Shown here in pieces: positions 1 to 10,045 of a DNA stretch of 62,000 nucleotides (its first letter is position 1; every line of letters begins with the position of its first letter). The DNA lies in the NCBI GenBank assembly GCA_009760855.2, contig WPIO01000009.1:5042501-5104500 (forward strand). Reading direction: 5' to 3'. Below the pieces are notes generated by a model that was given only the letters and a program-made list of their open reading frames with translations, did no database searches and was not told the origin of the DNA. Origin of the DNA: Cristatella mucedo. Its lineage: Eukaryota > Bryozoa > Phylactolaemata > Cristatellidae. Position numbers and translations under genes: made by a program.

Positions 1-260
1 AGGCAGTCTTTTTAATGAAACTTTCAAAAAATTTAGGCAGCTGTTGAAGAAGACACCTAAATTCACAGCACGTGGTGACAGTCACACATAAGCATCTCCT
101 ATTAGAACAAGAATGTCTTATAGTTCAGCCACACGCTTAGGGTGTCCTAAAAGTAGAATTTCCGTTTTATTTTTAATCTAGTTTGTGGACATTGTTAATA
201 AGCTTCAATAGTTGTTAGTCATGCGTGCATGTGTTTGTGTACGTTTTCCTACGTCCTTAG
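1..260 (-). mobile_element. LINE-B relic, reverse transcriptase fragment, cut by the window edge
   Basis: The first ~190 bases match, with many changes, positions 61540-61690 near the other end of the window. Shared features are an AGGCAGTCTT start, GAAGACACCTAAATTCA, and the order of the following words. Read on the minus strand it gives a short piece like the 'NLGV-F-S-L-F' step found after the YADD core in CR1/L2-type reverse transcriptases. It is not open and is certainly dead. The right boundary is fuzzy. Confidence 0.5.
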
Positions 261-595
261 TCAATCGCTTTCAGCTGTACCAGTAAGGATCATACAATAA
301 AATTGAGTCGGAATTTATTTTTCCAAACCAGTGTTTTTATGTGATAAACGTTCGAGGACAATAATAAGAATGATAGTAAACAAAAAAAAGTTTATATGGG
401 GAGCCCTAATAGAACCAAAAGGCACCTAACGTGCGTACGCTGAACAGGAAGCCTGTCACTTGGTTAATTATAGTACGCTCGATTTTAGCGCGCACAAGAA
501 TGCTGAGGAAGATTTTGCGCACGGGGCAAGCAAAACCTGCGTGCGTCGGCGCCGGCAGAGCGCTTTCGGCGCCGACGCCGAGCGGCTCGCAGAGG
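261..595. other. 3' flank of the first gene, AT-rich
   Basis: No gene is seen. On the minus strand this lies downstream of the stop at 596. An AATAAA polyadenylation hexamer reads on the minus strand at 314-319, about 280 nt after the stop, and is the best candidate 3' end of the gene. The function is inferred from position only. Confidence 0.4.
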
Positions 596-2992
596 CTAGC
601 CAAGCCGAGCGGAGAGCGACGCTACCGCCGCGGCCACGTGTGCGCAGCGAAGCCACGCGACGTCGGCGCGCGGCAGCGACGCGCCTGCGCGAGCGAGCGG
701 CGACGTCGTCGGCGGCTCGCGCCAGGCCGCGCCTCTGTTCGACGTCGTTTCTCCTCGAGATTCGTTGGCGGCGCGCGAGCTTTTGGACGGCGCGGAAGGT
801 GCGAGCGGAGAGCCGGCGGCGGCGGCAGAGGCGGCAGAGGAGGCGGCCGTCCGCTGAGACGGGACGCCGCTCCCAGCCGCCATTGCTGCCCGCGTCCTCG
901 CGGACGTCGTTCCGCCACCGCCGCCGGCTCCGAGGGCAGTCGCGCTGGCAGAAGCTCGCACCAAGGTCGCTCCTCCGCTGGATTCGGCCGCAACGGGAGC
1001 GACCGTGGCAGCGGCCGCCGCCGCGAGCGTTTCGGCTCGAGCGCCGTCGTCGGTCGTCGAAGCGCCGTCGGCCGCCGCCGCCGCCGGCAGAGGGTAGCCG
1101 ATGACGTTCACTTCTCGCAGCGTGTTGTACAGCGTCGCGCGGCCCGCGATGGCCACCACGCGGCCCACTGATCCGGCGGCGCACGGCACCACGTAGTCGT
1201 AGTCGGCCGCGTACGGGTAGATGTAGCACAGCTTCCACGCGGCGGACGACGCGTCGGGCGCCGGGCTCGTGCCGTTGGAGACCAGCACGTACTTGGCGTC
1301 CTCGATGGCGTAGCGAGTGTCCAGCCAGACGTAGAGCACGGCGAACAGTCGCCGCTCGTCGAGAGCCACCAGCCACCAGTAGGCGCCCGCTCCGGACCGC
1401 ACGACGAACTCGGTGCCGCGGTCGCCGTCCGCGGCCAGCCGCGCGGCGCTCGCGCCCGCGGAGCTCAGCGAAGCTTGGCTTCCGTTGACGAGCAGCTGCA
1501 AGCGCGGCGGCGGCGCGACGCGCTCGCCGTCCGTCGGCGCCGCCGCGCCGCCGCTGGCGGCAGAGCAGACGACGCGCTGAATGGCGGCTGCAGGCTGAGG
1601 CCGAGGCTGCAGCGTGCCGCGGCCGGCGGCGGCGGCGCCGTCTGAGGTGGAGCCGTCGATGAAGCCGCTGGCACCGGAGTCGGCGGTGACGGCGGCAGCA
1701 GGCGGCTCCGACGTCCCGGCGGGGGTTTCCGGATCTGCATTCCAGCCAGGCGGAAGCGATAGCGACGTCTTTAAATGGCTAAAGTCTGTCGGCGTCGCGC
1801 TGTCGTTCCCTCTGGAACCGACCAGGTGAGCGCTCGATTCAATCGAGCCGTGCGCCGCCGCCGCCGATGCGCGGACGGCGGTGTCAATCGAAAAGTCCAG
1901 AGGCCACGTTGGCCACGTTGAGCTGTCGCGATGCTCCGCATTAAGGGCGGTGCTTTCGGCGGTGTCATTTTTTAGAGGCCCGAGCGTGTCTGGCGCACCG
2001 AATCCTCTGACCGTGCCGGTGAGCAGACGCGACGACGTGGCGCCGTCGTCTGACGCGGCCAAACTGACCGCTTCCGGTTCGTCGGAGCTGCGCTTCAGAC
2101 GCCGGCCGAAAGCGACCTCGCCAGCGGAAGTCGCGAGGGCGCCGCCGGCGGATGCAGCGAGCTGCGCGGAGCCTCTCGGCGCGCCGCGCAGCTCGGCGGC
2201 GGAAGCGTCGTCGGAACGAGGCTCCTCGTAGCTCTGCCGTGGGGATGCCGACGGGTTCGCGCTCGAGCACGCCGTGGCGTTGCAGACGCAAGCCTTGGCG
2301 ACCTCTGCGGCGGCGGCGGCGGTGCAGGCCGAGCACGATTCGGCGCAGGCCACTCCCAGGCGCCCGCTCGGGCAGCGCAGCGCGTATCCGTACACTTGAA
2401 CCTCGAGCAGGGCGAGGTCCGTGCGATCCGTCGCGCCGCGCACGGCGGCGACGTACAGGCCGACGGCCGCGCCGGTCGCGCCGCAGCTGTACTGGTGCAG
2501 CACCGGCGGATTCGTGTAGTTGTCGCAGCGCCGCCACCGAGCGACCGCGTCGGCCGAGTAGGCGGCGCGAGCCGAGCCGCCGACGGGCGTCGCGTCGGCG
2601 ACGACGACGAGCAGGTCGTAGCTTACACGGCTGACAGACCTCTGCATCAGCACCTGGACGGAGTCGACGTAGAACGGCCCCGCCTTCTCCTCCTCGCTGC
2701 CGGCGGCAGTCTCGGCGCGGGCGAGCAGCGCTATCCACCAGGGACGCGGCTCGAGGTTCGTTTCCGAGTGCGTCTCGGCGACGCCGTCGGTGGCGAAGCG
2801 GCTGTAGCGCAAGCGATACGTCGTCGACTGCAGCGTCAGCGAGCTGCCGCTGAGCAGGGGCGCCGGAGCGAGCGCCTCGCAGCGCACGCTCGCAAGGAGG
2901 AGCGCCGGCACGAGCGTCGGCACGAGCGCCGGTACGAGCGCGACCGTCGCTTCGCGGAACGCGAGCGAAGCCGCGCGGTGACTCAGGGCCAT
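596..2992 (-). CDS. Predicted secreted protein with two galactose-binding-like (F5/8 C or fucolectin-like) domains and an EGF-like Cys cluster
   Basis: This is an uninterrupted 798-residue frame in a ~70% GC island. Residues 1-40 look like a signal peptide, with a repeated ALVP-type hydrophobic core. Domain 1 (about 54-203) has a WWIALL strand, a Cys pair (156, 170) and ends LLEVQVYGY, the usual last strand of fucolectin/discoidin-like folds. A short Cys cluster (207-242, CPSG-x-GVAC-x-C) follows and resembles the start of an EGF-like module in MEGF-type proteins. A long Ser/Ala/Thr linker leads to domain 2 (about 495-635: YWWLVAL, a Cys pair, ending EVNVIGY). The last ~160 residues are low complexity and may be an artefact of GC-rich DNA; the true 3' end could be an unseen exon. 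The ATG has A at -1 and -2 and follows a CpG-rich flank. The likely role is extracellular carbohydrate or ligand binding, inferred from fold only. No clear transmembrane segment is seen. Confidence 0.65.
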   Translation of the reverse strand: MALSHRAASLAFREATVALVPALVPTLVPALLLASVRCEALAPAPLLSGSSLTLQSTTYRLRYSRFATDGVAETHSETNLEPRPWWIALLARAETAAGSEEEKAGPFYVDSVQVLMQRSVSRVSYDLLVVVADATPVGGSARAAYSADAVARWRRCDNYTNPPVLHQYSCGATGAAVGLYVAAVRGATDRTDLALLEVQVYGYALRCPSGRLGVACAESCSACTAAAAAEVAKACVCNATACSSANPSASPRQSYEEPRSDDASAAELRGAPRGSAQLAASAGGALATSAGEVAFGRRLKRSSDEPEAVSLAASDDGATSSRLLTGTVRGFGAPDTLGPLKNDTAESTALNAEHRDSSTWPTWPLDFSIDTAVRASAAAAHGSIESSAHLVGSRGNDSATPTDFSHLKTSLSLPPGWNADPETPAGTSEPPAAAVTADSGASGFIDGSTSDGAAAAGRGTLQPRPQPAAAIQRVVCSAASGGAAAPTDGERVAPPPRLQLLVNGSQASLSSAGASAARLAADGDRGTEFVVRSGAGAYWWLVALDERRLFAVLYVWLDTRYAIEDAKYVLVSNGTSPAPDASSAAWKLCYIYPYAADYDYVVPCAAGSVGRVVAIAGRATLYNTLREVNVIGYPLPAAAAADGASTTDDGARAETLAAAAAATVAPVAAESSGGATLVRASASATALGAGGGGGTTSARTRAAMAAGSGVPSQRTAASSAASAAAAGSPLAPSAPSKSSRAANESRGETTSNRGAAWREPPTTSPLARAGASLPRADVAWLRCAHVAAAVASLSARLG

Positions 2993-4550
2993 TGGAGCGA
3001 GCGCGCTCGAATCGAGTGGATCGGCGGCCGCAGCCGCCGCCGCCGCCGCTCATTTCTTCGCGCCGAACAATAGTGTTCCTGGCAAACTTTAGCCGCTGTC
3101 GCTGCTGCTGCCGCTGCGATCGGCGAGCGTCGAGCGAGGAATGGACGCCACGGCGCATGCTCAGCGCGCGCTCAAAGGGCGAGGGGTTTGCACTCGCGCG
3201 CGCGCGCGAGCGTTTTCTCCTGATTTCAAGCCGACGCGTCGTTCGCCCGTCGCCGCCGATCGGACGTTTTCCATTTCGCGCGTTTTCCGCGCGGACGCGC
3301 AGCCCTTCGACGCTTATGAAGAGCTCAGAGCGCGGTGTACGCCGAGACACGCCGGTCAAGTGTGCATTGCTTTCCGACTAGCGTCGAAAAAAACTAGATT
3401 TGCATACTAGTCGAATCTTGGAAAGATCGCGATTTGCGAGTGATTCTGAGCTCAGCGTGCCTTCTTTGCAAGGCTCGTGTCGTAGCCGCAGCAGAGCGGG
3501 GCAGTCTAAAGATTGCTATAACTTGACTCATTAAAGCCTCTTTCCCTAGATCATATCGGCTAGACAGTCAAGTCTGCCTACTCTCAACTGCTCATCTATG
3601 CGAAAATTCAGGCTCACTAGAGCTGCTGTGGCAGAAACATGGTGCAGGGCATTCGCGCCGCGCCGCCCCTTCACCATGCGGGCAGCGACCTAGGCGGCTA
3701 TCTCCTATTCTCACACGCCCCCAATCGTCACCAACGACGATATATCGTGCTCATTGCACTTAATGGGCAGTTTGCCAGTTTCTGTCGAATAAGAACGGGA
3801 TCTTACGAGAGACTTGCTCAATAATTGCGGGTAATGCACTTTTATTTTGGTTCCTTGGTAATTGGGGCGAGTTTCTAATTGCCTATGCGTCAAAAGTCTA
3901 GAAAATATTGTTATTATTACCCACAAACTTGCCTTTATAACCACCAAAATTGATACATCTGAAATTTACCAATTTTATAAGAAGGAAACAAAAGCAATCG
4001 CGTTTTCCGTTTTTTTCATTTAATCAGAGAGATTGAATCAAAATAAACATTGATTTGTACTGACGTCAGGTAAAAATAAGTACAAAAAATTATCACAGAG
4101 TGAGTAGCTTTTCAAGATTTACGGTTACGCACGTAAATAATTTTCACGAATCGATCGCCACCTGCAGTTTCAGAGCATGTTCGCGCTATACTGCCCTTGG
4201 TTGCGGCATTCAAGGTCAGGCAAATCTTTGTGGAAGAGCTCGCCTCGTTCTCCTCCCAGCGAGCGGCCTTCCTCTCCTCCTCCTTCCTCCATCTCACCAC
4301 TCGCTCTCCACCCAGTGAGCGGTTCTCCTTGAATCTTTCATCACGAGCGCCGAGGTCATGGTCTCTGAATGACATCGTGCAGCCCATGGCGCCGCAGCTG
4401 TTCATCGCAGCGTTTACTAGCTCTGCATAGCTGCTCCGCCCACCTCGTTCTTTCACGGATGGATTATGAGGAACGCTGGGAAGAAGCGGTTCTGCCAAGC
4501 CGCTCTCTCCTTACTATTGAGCTTCTTGAGGAACTGATTGCACTCAGTTT
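2993..4550. other. 5' flank of the first gene and unannotated spacer
   Basis: 2993-3370 is CpG-rich and is the presumed promoter of the minus-strand gene ending at 596; it includes a CG-dinucleotide run at 3195-3206. From 3400 to 4550 the DNA is AT-richer. Several short frames occur (for example minus 4112-4498), but none resembles a known family or shows convincing splice sites. Nothing else is supported. Confidence 0.4.
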
Positions 4551-5940
4551 ATAATAATAGTAATAATAATGCACTTGATAAAGCGCCCTCGGAGAACTCA
4601 ATCTCTTTCCAGGCACTTTAAATTTGCTGCAAAGGGAAACATGATTGAATCGTGAGTAATATCATGCTTGATAAACAACATGAATAACATGGTTAGGGGT
4701 GACATGCACAGGGTCAGCATGCAAATGTGGTTAGTGGCAGCAGCACAGTGTCAGCACGCATAAGCACATGAAGGACAAATCAAAAGGACCCACTAAATGC
4801 TGTCCTAAATAGTTGTGTTTTTAAGTTATTTTTAAATGTGGTCAAGTCAGGAGATGTTGTGATGCAAGTCTGGAGTGAGTTCCAGGCTTTGGGAGCATAC
4901 GAACTAAATGCATGGTCTCCAAAGGATTTGAGGTTTGCACGAGGTATTAGTAAACTGTTTGATTCCGAAAAGCGGGTGGTACGATGCTTGGCCTGGTGGA
5001 GGAGTAGATCTGAGGCATAGGCTGGAGCCAAAGAATGAAGTGACATAAAAAAGAGCGACAAAACTTTGAATTCGATCCGTTTCTTGACTGGTAGCCACTG
5101 CAGGTTGGCGAGAAGTAGTGTGATGTGGCAACTGCGACGCTCACGACAGACAAGCCTAGCTGCGGAGTTTTGCACCCGCTGTAATCGCCTGATTTCGCAT
5201 GCTGGTAGGCCAGCAAGCAGCGAGTTACAGAAATCATGACGGGATGTTACAAATGCATGGACCAACTTAGACGTTGTATCCTTATCTAAACAAGCCCGAA
5301 TAATTTTAGCAATGTTATGTATCTGAAAGTAGGCAGACTTGACTGTGAAGCTGATGTGGTCGTCTAACGAGAGGTCACTTTGGAACATGACACCTAGATT
5401 TCGAGCTGATTCAACAGCTGATATGCTGGCAGAGCCAATTTTGAGCGTCAGCCTTTCCAATCTCTGAATAACACTGGGTTTGCCCATAACTAGTAAGTTG
5501 GTTTTATCATCGTTTAGTTTTAGAAAATTTGCTGCCATCCATGTGCGGATGTCATCTATACATGCAGCAAGTGAGTTAAGAGAATTTGAGATGCTCGAAG
5601 GCTGGGTGGGATCAAATCAAAAGTACAAATGAGTGTCATCCGCATAGAAGCGAAAGCCTAGATTGTACTTGGCAATCACATCAGCAAGAGGGAGAGTGTA
5701 AACCGTGAAAAGAACCGGACCTAGCACGGAACCCTGAGGTAACCCATATTTCAGTGGTACCTCGGATGATCTTTTTCCATTCACGTCAATACTCTGGAGT
5801 CTCTCGGGAGTTTCCCACTGAGATAGGACCTGAGCCATTGCAGAGCAGTGCCGGTGATGCCCAGGCGAGATGAGAGGCGCACTAGAAGAACTTTGTGATC
5901 GATGGTATCAAAAGCTGCCGATAGATCGAGTAAAACAATC
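4551..5940 (-). mobile_element. LINE-A copy 1, 5'-truncated CR1/L2/Rex1-like retrotransposon
   Basis: The minus strand encodes the reverse-transcriptase core from [14 protein letters not shown], through PQGSVLGP and the catalytic FYADDTH, to the family C-terminus (CRERRSCHITLLL, FGDHAFSSYAPKAWNSL, LKTQLFRTAFSGSF). The 3' end on the minus strand is the conserved AAGCGCC...GGGCGCTTTATC hairpin-like tail followed by (ATT)n, at 4551-4620. The frame from 4780 to 5940 is broken by a single in-frame TGA at about 5620, where sister copies have TGC. That makes it one of the best preserved copies here. It is cut on the 5' side around 5940 within the palm domain, so it is not autonomous. Confidence 0.9.
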
Positions 5941-6932
5941 TTTTCCCGCGAACGAGACGCTGGTTTTGGCATCTGCCTCAGCCTGCCTAGTAAGAAAGGT
6001 TTGGACCGCACTCGAAGGCTGCAGCCCACTGAAGGCGCTTCATCTGGTCCGTGAGAAATCGTTTCGTCAGGTCCAATTTTGTGCGAAGTGGTGACATTGG
6101 TGCCTCTCTGGTCCGCCACTGGCTCCTACTATAGACGCGGTTGCTCTCCGTGGAGAACTCGGTTCGCTTTGGCCAGTCCAGCCGGCGTTCGTGCGCGCGG
6201 CGTCTCCTGTTATCCCAAAGACAAAGTTAGAAGGCAAAACCATCAAATAGAGTAATTTTTTGACCTTGTCTTTTGCGATAAGTTTTCAGCGCACGTAGCT
6301 GAACTCCCCTGCTGCCGGACCCTGTTTGATCCCATCTTTGGAGCACGCAGATAAATCTGAATCAACTAAGGACTCGTCGACCAAAGTGAACTGGTAGGCA
6401 TAAGCTCCGTTATTTAGGCTAATTATATTACTGGAAGGTATTCTCCGGCAAGGTGCTACTAACTGGGATCCACTAATTCATAGACTAACTGATGACTACC
6501 GCTCCGTAAACTGCAGCCGCCGCTTCCAGGTACTTGCGACTCTTAAACTGGACTATCTGAAACTCCGGCTTTCAATGGCGTCGCGCGCTCTATGATGACT
6601 CTTGTTTTTTTGGCTGCGCCTCTAACTTGAAATGTTTTGGACTGAAGTTAGGATCCCAACTGTTTCTCTCGTAATTTGTAATGTTCCTAGTCATGTAAGC
6701 TGTACTTTTTTCTAAAATTTAGAATCACCTAGAAACAGATTTTATCCTGCTATAAATTTATAATAATAATAGTAATATTTTACTTATAACAGGATTCATA
6801 TTATCATATTTTTGGAGTATTATTGATCTCATACGTCAGCAAAGAATTCAGCGAGAAATGCCGCGCCGCACTGAGCCGACGCTCGCTCGACGAACGAGCA
6901 GCTAGCCACCGGAACTAGGCAGCGATTCCGCT
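5941..6932. other. Spacer without recognised gene
   Basis: A frame continues on the minus strand past the LINE break to 6119 but has no recognised similarity and is probably chance. 6700-6850 is AT-rich with TAATAATAG-type runs and would be the 3' flank of the GPCR gene. No AATAAA hexamer in the right orientation was noticed there. Confidence 0.4.
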
Positions 6933-8387
6933 TCATATCTTGGTGACGGGCTCACAGAGCGGGTCGCCGCGTTCGCCCAGAGGATAGCTCCAGCAACGTG
7001 GACCGTCTGGGAGGCGTGGCGCGCCGCCGGCCGCTGAGCGGCGCTCGCGCCAAGCCGCTGCGCTCGGCCGGCGGCGGCGGCGGCGCGTCCACCATTCGTC
7101 GAGCTGGCTCACCAGGCGCGCCGCGCCCGTCACGACTCGTATCCGGTGTCGCAGCTTGGGCAGGCCGACCGCGAACAGCAGGAAGGAGCCGCCGCAACCG
7201 ACGTACGCGAGCAGCTCGAGCCAGGGCGCGAGCGGCGCTTCGTGGTCCGCCGCCCATCGCCGCCAGCCCGCCGCCGCCGGGACCGACGCCGCGTCGGCGG
7301 CGGCGACCGTCTTCAGCACGCCGCGAGGCAGACTCGTGCAGACGAACAGGGCGTTGGACGCGAGCAGGGCCGCCGTCATGGAGGAGACGCGGCGCCGGCG
7401 CGCGCGGGCGCCGCGTCTCCGCCACTGGACGATCGCGGCGCACGCGTTGCACGCCAGCGCGACGGCGACGGGCGCCGAGCAGTAGAAGACGGAGTGGGCA
7501 ATCGCCCGACGGAAGCGGCTCTCGTGGGCGACCTCGCACGTCCCGCAGCCGGACAGCGCGTAGGCGCGCCAGACGAAGTCCGTGCCCAGGAGCGCCAGCA
7601 GCGCCAGCGAAGCGAAGGCGCCGACGCCCGCGAGGCGCCCGCAGCGGCGGCGGCGCGCGTACGACTCGCGGAGCGTCGCGGCGAGCGCGTTGTCGGCCGC
7701 CTGCAGCGTCTGCGTGACGGCGAACATCTGGAGGAAGTAGAGCGCGAGCGCCGAGTGCGCCTTGCACCACGTCGCCGATCCGCCGACCGAGTCCAGGGCG
7801 AGGCGACACGCGCTGCCGTGGCGAACCACTTCGTTGAGCATACCAAACAGCAGGGCGCCGACGGCGGTCGCGGACGTGCTGACGACGTACAGCGAGCTGC
7901 GGTGCTTCCGGATGCCCGCGTTCGACAGGCAGCCGGCGATGACCAGGCTGTGGCCGACCAAAGACGCGAGCAGTGCAGGAGCGCCGACGTACAGCCAAGC
8001 CGCAGCGGCGGCCGCCGCCGCATCCGGATCGGAACAGCGAGCGGCGCTGCAGTTCGTTGGCGGCGCGGTCGGCCACCACGAAGTCGTCGGCGACGGCCAC
8101 GATGCCGTCGGCGACGGCCACGATGCCGTCGGCGACGGCCACGATGACGTCGGCGACGGCCACGATGACGTCGGCGACGGCCACGATGCCGTCGGCGACG
8201 GCCACGATGCCGTCGGCGACGGCCACGATGCCGTCGGCGACGGCCACGATGCCGTCGGCGACGGCCACGATGCCGTCGGCGACGGCCACGATGCCGTCGG
8301 CGACGGCCACGCCGACGCTGCGTCGTCGCCGAGCTCGCCGGACGTGACGTCGTCCGGAAGTCCGTGGCCGGCATCGGCTAACTCCAT
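6933..8387 (-). CDS. Rhodopsin-like (class A-type) seven-transmembrane GPCR, intronless, with repetitive mucin-like ectodomain
   Basis: A 484-residue frame with a good initiation context (G at -3, G at +4). Residues 27-103 are eleven WPSPT(A/S/T)S heptads, followed by an NCS glycosylation sequon at 112. Seven hydrophobic segments follow, at about 131-154, 165-188, 207-230, 251-273, 296-320, 337-362 and 388-408. Cys208 at the top of helix 3 and Cys281/Cys284 in extracellular loop 2 are placed as in the conserved class A disulphide. The helix 3 end reads [17 protein letters not shown] rather than D/ERY, and helix 7 ends [15 protein letters not shown] rather than NPxxY, as in many divergent invertebrate peptide-receptor-like GPCRs. 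Basic stretches fill loop 3 and the C-tail. It acts at the plasma membrane; ligand and G protein cannot be predicted. The lack of introns is common in retroposed or lineage-expanded GPCRs. Confidence 0.75.
   Translation of the reverse strand: MELADAGHGLPDDVTSGELGDDAASAWPSPTASWPSPTASWPSPTASWPSPTASWPSPTASWPSPTASWPSPTSSWPSPTSSWPSPTASWPSPTASWPSPTTSWWPTAPPTNCSAARCSDPDAAAAAAAAWLYVGAPALLASLVGHSLVIAGCLSNAGIRKHRSSLYVVSTSATAVGALLFGMLNEVVRHGSACRLALDSVGGSATWCKAHSALALYFLQMFAVTQTLQAADNALAATLRESYARRRRCGRLAGVGAFASLALLALLGTDFVWRAYALSGCGTCEVAHESRFRRAIAHSVFYCSAPVAVALACNACAAIVQWRRRGARARRRRVSSMTAALLASNALFVCTSLPRGVLKTVAAADAASVPAAAGWRRWAADHEAPLAPWLELLAYVGCGGSFLLFAVGLPKLRHRIRVVTGAARLVSQLDEWWTRRRRRRPSAAAWRERRSAAGGAPRLPDGPRCWSYPLGERGDPLCEPVTKI
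8085..8318. repeat. 21-bp coding minisatellite, about 11 units
   Basis: The plus-strand unit is GATGCCGTCGGCGACGGCCAC, with GATGACGTC variants in two central units. The period is a multiple of three, so the array is open in all frames and makes several large spurious frames on both strands. In the GPCR frame it encodes WPSPTAS-type heptads (Trp/Pro/Ser/Thr). Near-identity of units suggests recent expansion or homogenisation, and copy number may vary between individuals. Confidence 0.9.
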
Positions 8388-8777
8388 TTCAGCGACGACG
8401 CAACGTGTATCGCTCGGCTGCCGCTCGCTCGAAGGCTGCTAGAAGAGAGATTGAAGAGAAGAGAGATTGAGGCGCTGGTGTGCGCGTCAGCGGCATGTTG
8501 AAGAGCGACAGGACGAGGGCTGTGAACGATCCTTCCTGGACGGCGTTCGCCAGGCAGGGGCAATTATTGATATGAACTAATTCAGGCAGCGGGTTTACTC
8601 TTTAAAAATGTCGAGCGACACCGGCGAAGAGCCTTATCATTTAGCCCAGCAGCCCGTACGGGTCGAGCTCGCGGCGTTCAAGAATACTAGCGCCAACCGC
8701 AAGCGGCTAAGAAGTCGTAATCGTGCAGGTAAAGGTCGATCGATTCAGTAGCCTATTTAGCGGATGAGCCAGCCTCA
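8388..8777. other. 5' flank of the GPCR gene
   Basis: On the GPCR sense strand this flank contains a pyrimidine-rich CTCTCTTCTCTTC stretch at about 8440-8472, close upstream of the ATG. No TATA box was recognised. 8580-8660 has vague SINE1-like words (minus) but is too diverged to call. Confidence 0.3.
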
Positions 8778-8875
8778 GCAGCTGCCACTTCGGAGGTGGC
8801 TGGCAATAAATGATTGGCTGCTGTGGGACTCGAAGCCACGACCTGAGTCGTTAAGTGCGGGCACCTGGTTTACGA
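8778..8875 (-). mobile_element. SINE1 copy, diverged
   Basis: It reads, in minus orientation, the SINE1 core: GGCAATAAATGATT, then TGTGGGACTCGAAGCC (B-box strand) and ACGACCTGAGTCGT. The 3' part is degraded. Confidence 0.6.
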
Positions 8876-8969
8876 GAGATGACGGGCGACGCGCATTATG
8901 TAAGCTTTGCCTTCCAAGCGCGTTCCTCATTGTGCGGCAGAAACCGCTGCGATAGTGGACTTGCAGAGC

Positions 8970-9049
8970 GTGGCGCTAACCAGTTTGCTGCTCCAGCGCT
9001 GCGCTCCGCTGCTGCTGAATTAGCGCTCCGCTCTATGCTACTACCTCTA
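8970..9049. repeat. Degenerate GCTCCGCTGCT-type array, left part
   Basis: Repeated words of the GCTGCTCCAGCGCTGCGCTC type match the longer array at 9690-10045. The two parts are separated by LINE-A copy 2. Confidence 0.45.
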
Positions 9050-9662
9050 TAGTAGTAATACAAGTAGTAGTAGTAGTAAAAATAATAATACATTTGATAA
9101 AGCGTCTTCAGAGAACTCGATCTCTTTCTAGGTGCTTTACAATTGCTGCAAAGGAAGCACGATCGGATGGTTAGTGGTAACATGCTCAATAAACAACACG
9201 AATAACATGATTAGTGGGAGCATGCACACAGTCAGCATACATAGGCACATACAAATTGAATCGCAGGGACCCACTAAATGCTGTGATAAATAGATGCTTT
9301 AAGCTTCTTCTTAAATGTGGTCAACTCAGGAGATGACGTGCGGCCAGTTGGAAGTGAGTTCCACGCTTTACGAGCATACAAAGTAAAGGTACGGCTTCCA
9401 AAGGATTTGAGGTTTGTACGAGGTATACTGTTGGATTCCGAAAAGCGGGTGGTACGATGCTTGGCAAGGTGTGGGAGTAGATCTGAGAGATAGGCTGGAG
9501 TAGGTCGTCAGAAACCCCAGCATGGCTGACTCTGTGCAGTGATGAGCTCTGAAACCAGACTGGAACTTACTAGCAAGATTTGAAGTTTCAATATATGGAT
9601 GCAGCTGGTCTGCCACGATTCGTTCCAGTGTCTTCGATAGAAACTTAGAAGAGAGGCTGAGC
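9050..9662 (-). mobile_element. LINE-A copy 2, internally deleted
   Basis: The 3' end and tail (9050-9490) are typical LINE-A. At about 9495 the sequence jumps to the N-terminal reverse-transcriptase region (LHPYIETSN, FQSGFRAHHCTESA; 9500-9660). The palm, YADD motif and about 1.1 kb seen in other copies are missing. It is the only copy here that retains the region upstream of SGFR. Confidence 0.8.
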
Positions 9663-9689
9663 GCTCCCGCGATGTGCCGGTCGAGCGTG

Positions 9690-10045
9690 CGTGAGCAATC
9701 CGCTTTGCTGCTCCGGCTCTCTGCTACGCTTCTTGAGCGCTGCTCTTGTGTTCTTTTAGTCTAGCGCGAGCGTTCTGCTGCTCTAGGCCCAAGTTTTCTG
9801 ATGGTCTAGCACTCCTTGTTATGCAGCTCCATCACTGCACCGCTCTGCTGCTCTGCCTGTCCGCTCTTCTGCTCGAGTGCTCGGTTTTCTGCTCTAGTGC
9901 TCCGATCTGATCCGATCTAGCACTCCGTGACAAGCAGCTCCAGCTTTTCGCTCTTCCACTCCTCTAGCGCTCCCTTCGCTGTGCTGCTCTAGCACTCCGT
10001 GCTCTGCTGCTCTAGCGCTCCGTGCTCTGCTGCTCTCAGCTCGTT
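9690..10045. repeat. Degenerate minisatellite, unit about 22-23 bp
   Basis: Best conserved at 9975-10045, where GCTCTGCTGCTCTAGCGCTCCGT recurs back to back; looser versions extend to 9690. The array is broken at its left by LINE-A copy 2. Confidence 0.6.

Noticed and set aside
468-3359. Overlapping long frames opposite or beside the first gene
   Set aside because: Arg/Ala-rich products with no recognisable domain; only the 596-2992 frame contains domain-like strands and Cys pairs.
4780-5538. A host protein of 252 residues
   Set aside because: It is the C-terminal part of the LINE-A reverse-transcriptase protein, repeated many times in the window.
8085-8318. A CRISPR array
   Set aside because: The repeats are back to back without unique spacers, lie in a coding frame, and the DNA is animal.
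6952-8374. Other large frames over the GPCR gene on both strands
   Set aside because: They are shadows in GC-rich DNA extended by the 21-bp repeat, with only Arg/Ala-rich sequence and no domain. The chosen frame has seven hydrophobic helices.
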